A stretch of DNA of 64,000 bases, from assembly GCF_900155575.1 (NCBI RefSeq), contig NZ_LT706966.1, positions 1,096,352-1,160,351 on the forward strand, written 5' to 3'. Under the pieces are notes generated by a model. The model was not told where the DNA came from, did not search any database, and saw nothing but the letters and a program-made list of their open reading frames with translations. The first letter of the stretch is position 1. Each line of letters starts with the position of its first letter. A program made the position numbers and the translations under genes. This document shows positions 60,475 through 64,000 of this stretch, in pieces. The stretch comes from Actinotignum timonense (GTDB lineage Bacteria > Actinomycetota > Actinomycetes > Actinomycetales > Actinomycetaceae).

Positions 60475-60578
60475 GGCGGCGCGTTGATGCAGACGGCATC
60501 GAGCAAGCCTCGCGAGCATGCGTGCGGCTGCCCTTAGTTCCTCATCCGCCAGTTTCTCAGTTCCTCACTCGCCGCCGC

Positions 60579-61625
60579 TCAGTTCTTCACCCGCCACCCG
60601 CGCTGGCGGAATGCCTCGGCCAGGCGAGCGGTTGCGGGAACTTCGCGGCTCGAAATACGCGGAAGCGCGGGTCTGCCCGGGTTGAACATCATGCGGACGA
60701 GCCGCCGAGGGAGGTGGAGATCCGGGTGGAAAACCTGCAGTTCGATCCAGCCGTAGCTGGTGCGGAGCTCGCGCCGCTGGCGATCCTTGACCTGCTGGGA
60801 GGCGTCTCGGTGAGGTGCGCCGTCGTACTCCACAATGATGCGCTGCTCCTCGAAAAGCATATCCGGTTGGCCGAGCGGGCAGCCGTCCGGGGCGAGAAGC
60901 CGCTGGTTGAGGCGCGGTTCCGGGAATCCCGCCATGGCGATAAGGAGCCGCAGCAGGGTTTCCATCGGCGAATCCGCGCCCATCCTCGCCCAGGCCAGCG
61001 CCGAGCGGAAGTGCGCCACAAAATTCCAGCTTGGGTGTTCGGCCAGGAAAGCCTCCAGTCCCTCGCGGGTGGCGTAGGGCGCCGACCTCCCCTCGAAGCG
61101 CCGGCGAGGAATGCGCAGGAGCGCGTCAATTGCCGCGATGAGCTGGTAAAACGATAGGTCCGGCACGCTCGCCAGCACAGCGCGGGGGCGGGAGGCGATG
61201 CGCAGATCCCCGCCGGGCGTGCGGATCGTTTCGATGTCGCTGTCCAGCAGTTGCGTGCGATCCCAGCGGATGAGGGGGTGTGCATGTGGGTAGTTTTTTG
61301 AAGGGGATGAGAGGGCTACGGGTTTAGAGCTGTCCCATGTCACTAGACGAGGTGGCAGTGGCAATCCCCAAAGGCGCATTGCGGAGATCCCTGTTACCAC
61401 GCTTGTAGGAAATTTATGAAGGAGAGCAATAAGCACGTCGACTTCCGTTATGTCACGTTTGGAATCCCGATAAATTCCGGGTGCTAGCCGCTCAAAACAC
61501 CGATGTCGGGTGAAGGACCGAGGTAGCCCAAGCTTATCGAGCTGCGGGAGGCTAAAGATGGGAGGATGTGGTGGAAGATCTCGTAGTCGTTTGCTCATGG
61601 GGCGAGTATCGAGCCTCGCGGCCAT
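60579..61625 (-). CDS. DUF559/Vsr-like nuclease-fold protein with AbiEi-like N-terminus
   Basis: The 348-residue protein begins like the AbiEi/DUF559 actinobacterial family: PPIFSLPQLDKLGLPRSF, RCFERLAPGIYRD, and VVTGISAMRLWGLPLP. A C-terminal restriction-endonuclease-like fold follows: PDMLFEEQRIIVEYDGAPHR (Asp and Glu expected at the metal site) then QRRELRTSYGWIELQVFHPD. The start may be 61625 or ATG 61598. Such single genes are common and variable in actinobacteria and often stand alone; no partner toxin or methylase is adjacent. Role unproven. Confidence 0.7.
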   Translation of the reverse strand: MAARLDTRPMSKRLRDLPPHPPIFSLPQLDKLGLPRSFTRHRCFERLAPGIYRDSKRDITEVDVLIALLHKFPTSVVTGISAMRLWGLPLPPRLVTWDSSKPVALSSPSKNYPHAHPLIRWDRTQLLDSDIETIRTPGGDLRIASRPRAVLASVPDLSFYQLIAAIDALLRIPRRRFEGRSAPYATREGLEAFLAEHPSWNFVAHFRSALAWARMGADSPMETLLRLLIAMAGFPEPRLNQRLLAPDGCPLGQPDMLFEEQRIIVEYDGAPHRDASQQVKDRQRRELRTSYGWIELQVFHPDLHLPRRLVRMMFNPGRPALPRISSREVPATARLAEAFRQRGWRVKN

Positions 61626-61835
61626 TTGGGCAAGCCTCTATCCACAGGAACAAGCGGTTATCCACAAGTGAAAGTTGACTGGGAATCGCTGGAAGGTGCC
61701 GCTAGCGTGCCTCCGCAGGTGCGCCAAAACAAAATGTACGTGGGTGACAGTTTTTCGGCGTTTTAATGTCCAGGATGTACATTCTGTGGGCCTTAAGGTT
61801 CAAAATGCACGTTTTGCGTGTGGGGGAGGGGGTGG

Positions 61836-61845
61836 TACGACGACG
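61836..61845 (-). repeat. CGTCGTCGTA motif, minus strand, intergenic
   Basis: The + strand reads TACGACGACG (context GGTGGTACGACGACGGCGCC). One of only two copies in this orientation. Confidence 0.85.
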
Positions 61846-61973
61846 GCGCCAGCTGGCTAGGCGGATTCTGGCGGAGTTGGTGGTGTGGCAGCGGGGGTGT
61901 TCCGGGTTCGGGCCGTGGAGTGCCTCGGAATGTGAGGCGTTGGTGGGGCAGGAAGGGCGCGGGTGTGTGAGGA

Positions 61974-62000
61974 GCGGCAAAAAACTTTGTTTTTTGCCGC
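61974..62000. terminator. Bidirectional terminator-like hairpin
   Basis: GCGGCAAAAAAC (61974-61985) pairs perfectly with GTTTTTTGCCGC (61989-62000) around TTT. The A and T runs within the stem suit termination from either side, yet no convincing gene ends here. Confidence 0.7.
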
Positions 62001-62310
62001 CGTCGCCCTAAAATTGACGGCGTTGCTTCGGCGAGGGAGGGAGCTCGAAGCGCGGAATCACCCGGTCGTTGAATTGGGGAATCGCCCGGTCTACGGGATG
62101 GCGATTCTGGTAAGCCTGCGGGGCAGGGGAGCTGGGAATCGGGATTCGCGCTCGCGGACTCTTCCGTTATCGACGCGGCAGGCGCTCCTTCGGGTGGCCT
62201 GCTTTAACGAGGCCACCACCCGGCGCGGCGTGCGCGGCGCGGGTGTTCATATCGACAATATCGAGGTCAGCCCGCCATGTGGGTGACCGCTAATCTGACG
62301 AAGGAGAATC

Positions 62311-62952
62311 ATGGCTATTGATGCTGCGAAGCTGACTGCCGAAACCCGTGATGAATTTGGCAAGGGCGCGGCCCGCCGCCTGCGCCGCGATGGGCGCGTT
62401 CCCGCCGTGCTTTACGGGCACGGAATCGAGCCGGTGCACGTGCACCTGGATGCTCACGATCTGTTCCTCGCGGTCAAGGGCAATCCGAATGCCCTGGTCA
62501 GCCTCACCATCGACGGTGAACTGACCCTCGCGCTGGTCAAGGACATTCAGCGTAACCCGCTCTCCCGCTCCATCGAGCATGTGGACTTCCTGCGCGTCAA
62601 GCGCGACGAAAAGGTCGAGGTTGAAATTCCGGTGGTCGTTGTGGGCGAACCGGCTCCCGGCCTTATCAACACCCTGGAACTCCTCAATATCCTGGTCTCC
62701 GCCCCGGCGATCGATATTCCGGAATCCATCGAGGTCAATGTGGAAGGTCTCGAAGATGGCGCCCGCGTGACCGTGGCCGACCTCAAGCTTCCCGAGGATG
62801 TGGAAGCCCTGGTCGATGGCGAAGAAATCGTGTCCCTGGTCATGGAGCCCCAGGTTGATAAGGCTCTGGAAGAAGCCGACGCCGCCATGGCCGAAGCTCA
62901 GGCAGAAGAAGCAGCCGAAGAAGCGGCAGCTTCCGAAGGTGCCGGCGAGTAA
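62311..62952 (+). CDS. rplY: 50S ribosomal protein L25 (CTC form)
   Basis: L25 binds 5S rRNA. The 213-residue protein has the L25 domain (LTAETRDEFGKGAARRLRRD, VPAVLYGHGIEPVHVHLD, IQRNPLSRSIEHVDF) and the C-terminal TL5/CTC domain (VEIPVVVVGEPAPGLINTLE, DIPESIEVNVEGLEDGARV). A Glu/Ala-rich tail follows. Long CTC forms are associated with general stress in Bacillus. GAAGGAG lies just ahead of the ATG. Transcribed with or ahead of pth, though a terminator lies between. Confidence 0.95.
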   Translation: MAIDAAKLTAETRDEFGKGAARRLRRDGRVPAVLYGHGIEPVHVHLDAHDLFLAVKGNPNALVSLTIDGELTLALVKDIQRNPLSRSIEHVDFLRVKRDEKVEVEIPVVVVGEPAPGLINTLELLNILVSAPAIDIPESIEVNVEGLEDGARVTVADLKLPEDVEALVDGEEIVSLVMEPQVDKALEEADAAMAEAQAEEAAEEAAASEGAGE

Positions 62953-62988
62953 TTCGGCGATGCACCTCACTCGCCACGAGTGACTCTT

Positions 62989-63021
62989 ACGCGGCCGCGG
63001 ACGCAATGTCCGCGGCCGCGT
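62989..63021 (+). terminator. Terminator after rplY
   Basis: ACGCGGCCGCGGA (62989-63001) pairs perfectly with TCCGCGGCCGCGT (63009-63021), with a 7-nt loop. CGTCGTCGTA follows 10 nt later. Confidence 0.85.
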
Positions 63022-63031
63022 GCCGTGTCGG

Positions 63032-63041
63032 CGTCGTCGTA
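63032..63041 (+). repeat. CGTCGTCGTA motif after the rplY terminator
   Basis: Exact copy on the sense strand of rplY, 10 nt beyond the hairpin, followed by AAAAA. Confidence 0.88.
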
Positions 63042-63114
63042 AAAAATATGAAGTACGCAGAGGCGGAACAATCCCGGGCAAGCGGGTACGGTTGAATATG
63101 CACAGGAGGAACGC

Positions 63115-63702
63115 ATGTACGCTGTTGTTGGATTAGGCAATCCCGGTGCTACCTATGCCGGAACTCGCCACAATTGTGGGCATATGGTGGTGGCGGAGCT
63201 CGCCGCGCGTTGCGGGGGGCAGTTGCGCTCGCACGGCGCCACCCAGACGAACCAGCTTTCGGCGCGGGTCGGGGTGGCGCCCGGGCAGGCCGGTGAGCAG
63301 GTCATTCTTGCCACGTGCCAGTGCTATATGAATACGTCGGGCGGGCCGGTCAGCGCGCTGCTGCGCTATTACGACTGCCCGGTGGAGAATCTTATTGTGG
63401 TTCACGATGAGCTTGATCTCCCCTTCGGGACTCTGCGCCTCAAGCGCGGCGGGGGCGAAGGCGGGCATAACGGGCTCAAGTCGATTTCGCAGTCCACGGG
63501 CTCGAAGGATTATATTCGGCTGCGTTTCGGTATCGGCCGGCCGCCCGGGCGCCAGGACCCTTCCGATTTTGTGCTGCGGCCCTTTAGCTCGACGGAGCGC
63601 AAGGAGCTTGATGTGCTTATCGCGCAGGCCGCGGATGCCGTGGAGGATGTGCTGCGCAACGGGCTGGAAAGCGCCACGATGCGTTTGCATACGAAGCATT
63701 AA
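63115..63702 (+). CDS. pth: Peptidyl-tRNA hydrolase
   Basis: Pth frees peptides from tRNA that has dropped off ribosomes. The 195-residue protein has VGLGNPGATYAGTRHNCGHM (catalytic His), CQCYMNTSGGPV, VVHDELDLPFGTLRLKRGGG (catalytic Asp) and EGGHNGLKSISQSTGSKDYI. AGGAGGAACGC precedes the ATG. It is followed by mfd, as in M. tuberculosis. Confidence 0.96.
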   Translation: MYAVVGLGNPGATYAGTRHNCGHMVVAELAARCGGQLRSHGATQTNQLSARVGVAPGQAGEQVILATCQCYMNTSGGPVSALLRYYDCPVENLIVVHDELDLPFGTLRLKRGGGEGGHNGLKSISQSTGSKDYIRLRFGIGRPPGRQDPSDFVLRPFSSTERKELDVLIAQAADAVEDVLRNGLESATMRLHTKH

Positions 63703-63861
63703 CCTGCGGCGTGGAGCGGCGGCGCCGCGGCATACGGCGCGGATCCGCGCGAATACGGCACCGAACCGCCCGCGCTGCGCGCTAAATCGCCGGCACCGCG
63801 CCCGCGCGGCGCCGAGCGAGAACCGAAACCCCAGAAGGACGAGGAAGGAAACGAGCGTCCC

Positions 63862-64000
63862 GTGCAATTAGAATCCTTGCTGCCGCTCATCGGCGCCGAT
63901 CCCGCCCTGAGTGGCGCCGCCGCCTCGACCGCCACCCGCCTGGATATTCCGATGCCGCGCGGGGTGGTGCCGCCGGCCCTGGCGTACCTCGCGCGCGCGA
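63862..64000 (+). CDS. mfd: Transcription-repair coupling factor, N-terminus (3' end outside window)
   Basis: GTG 63862 opens a frame that runs to the end of the window and begins QLESLLPLIGADPALSGA. The short helical start followed by a small Pro-rich strand (RLDIPMPRGVVPPALAYLA) matches the N-terminal UvrB-homology domain of actinobacterial Mfd. The call leans on gene order (prs, rplY, pth, mfd). GGAAGGAAACG lies upstream, at slightly long spacing. The frame is also open back to the pth stop, but without another start codon of the usual type. Confidence 0.65.
   Translation, partial: MQLESLLPLIGADPALSGAAASTATRLDIPMPRGVVPPALAYLARA

Larger units (their letters stand above)
61626..62310. other. 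685-nt intergenic region before rplY
   Basis: No supported gene. It holds two DnaA-box-like sites (CTATCCACA at 61638, TTATCCACA at 61658), an imperfect palindrome CAAAATGCACGTTTTG near 61800, one CGTCGTCGTA copy on the minus strand (61836-61845), a perfect A/T-rich hairpin (61974-62000), and a direct repeat (GGAATCACCCGGTC at 62054, GGAATCGCCCGGTC at 62078). The rplY promoter probably lies in the last 150 nt. Confidence 0.6.

Noticed and set aside
61638..61666. Two DnaA-box-like sites (CTATCCACA and TTATCCACA) 20 bp apart, suggesting an origin
   Set aside because: No dnaA, dnaN or AT-rich unwinding region is nearby, and two sites are too few. A chance match or minor DnaA-binding locus is more likely.

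Overview
The window is high-GC DNA from an actinobacterium. Frequent GTG starts, a SepX/GlpR-type division protein, an Rpf-type G5 muralytic protein, a PMT-type mannosyltransferase and sortase-anchored surface proteins support this. Arginine catabolism genes and LPXTG-type proteins fit a host-associated Actinomycetaceae-like organism, but the genus is inferred, not shown. From memory of Mycobacterium tuberculosis, the backbone follows the block from mscL (Rv0985c) to mfd (Rv1020): mscL, FmdB/Ruc-like, 5-FCL, Glp/MoeA, SepX, PMT, rsmI, metG, tatD, rpf, ksgA, then TetR, tRNA-Gln, glmU, prs, rplY, pth, mfd. Lineage-specific genes are inserted at several points.

Layout. 1-4.7 kb: the 3' part of a very large helicase-like gene and a small unknown gene. 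4.8-6.9 kb: leftward mscL, SAF protein, FmdB-family protein and 5-FCL. 7.1-10 kb: glp and sepX/glpR, then tRNA-Ala(CGC). 10.2-14.3 kb: a lower-GC accessory stretch with a lipoprotein between 44-bp direct repeats, a decayed C5 DNA methyltransferase and an LPXTG pilin-like adhesin. 14.4-17.7 kb: a three-gene MacB/FtsX-type ABC exporter. 18-25.8 kb: thrC, a ribokinase-like gene, a HAD phosphatase, a membrane protein, a gabD-like dehydrogenase and an amino-acid permease. 26.1-28.5 kb: two tandem paralogous surface-protein genes. 28.6-30.1 kb: a MetE-like gene with a Met-rich leader peptide. 30.3-34.9 kb: HtrA-like protease, PMT, rsmI. 35.1-40.9 kb: arcB-arcC-arcD, a membrane-tethered LuxR regulator and pncA with an acidic tail. 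41-46.2 kb: metG, tatD, a membrane protein, rpf. 46.3-50.6 kb: a Doc-type toxin-antitoxin pair and an ABC/FtsX pair. 50.7-56 kb: ksgA, ABC-F and a NatAB-like exporter. 56.3-64 kb: TetR, tRNA-Gln(TTG), a shortened glmU, prs, a TSUP transporter, a DUF559-type protein, rplY, pth and the start of mfd.

Most notable observations. (1) The two paralogous surface-protein genes at 26.3 and 27.6 kb each carry a poly(G) tract (10 and 11 G) inside the signal-peptide codons. Nine G would put both genes in frame, so both are out of frame here, by different amounts. This is the layout expected of a two-locus phase-variable surface system. (2) The decamer CGTCGTCGTA occurs 11 times, 9 of them on the + strand and 7 between genes; at three sites it follows a terminator hairpin by 0-1 nt. 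(3) A Met-rich upstream ORF precedes the MetE-like gene. (4) GlmU lacks most of its acetyltransferase domain. No CRISPR array, rRNA gene or insertion sequence was seen.
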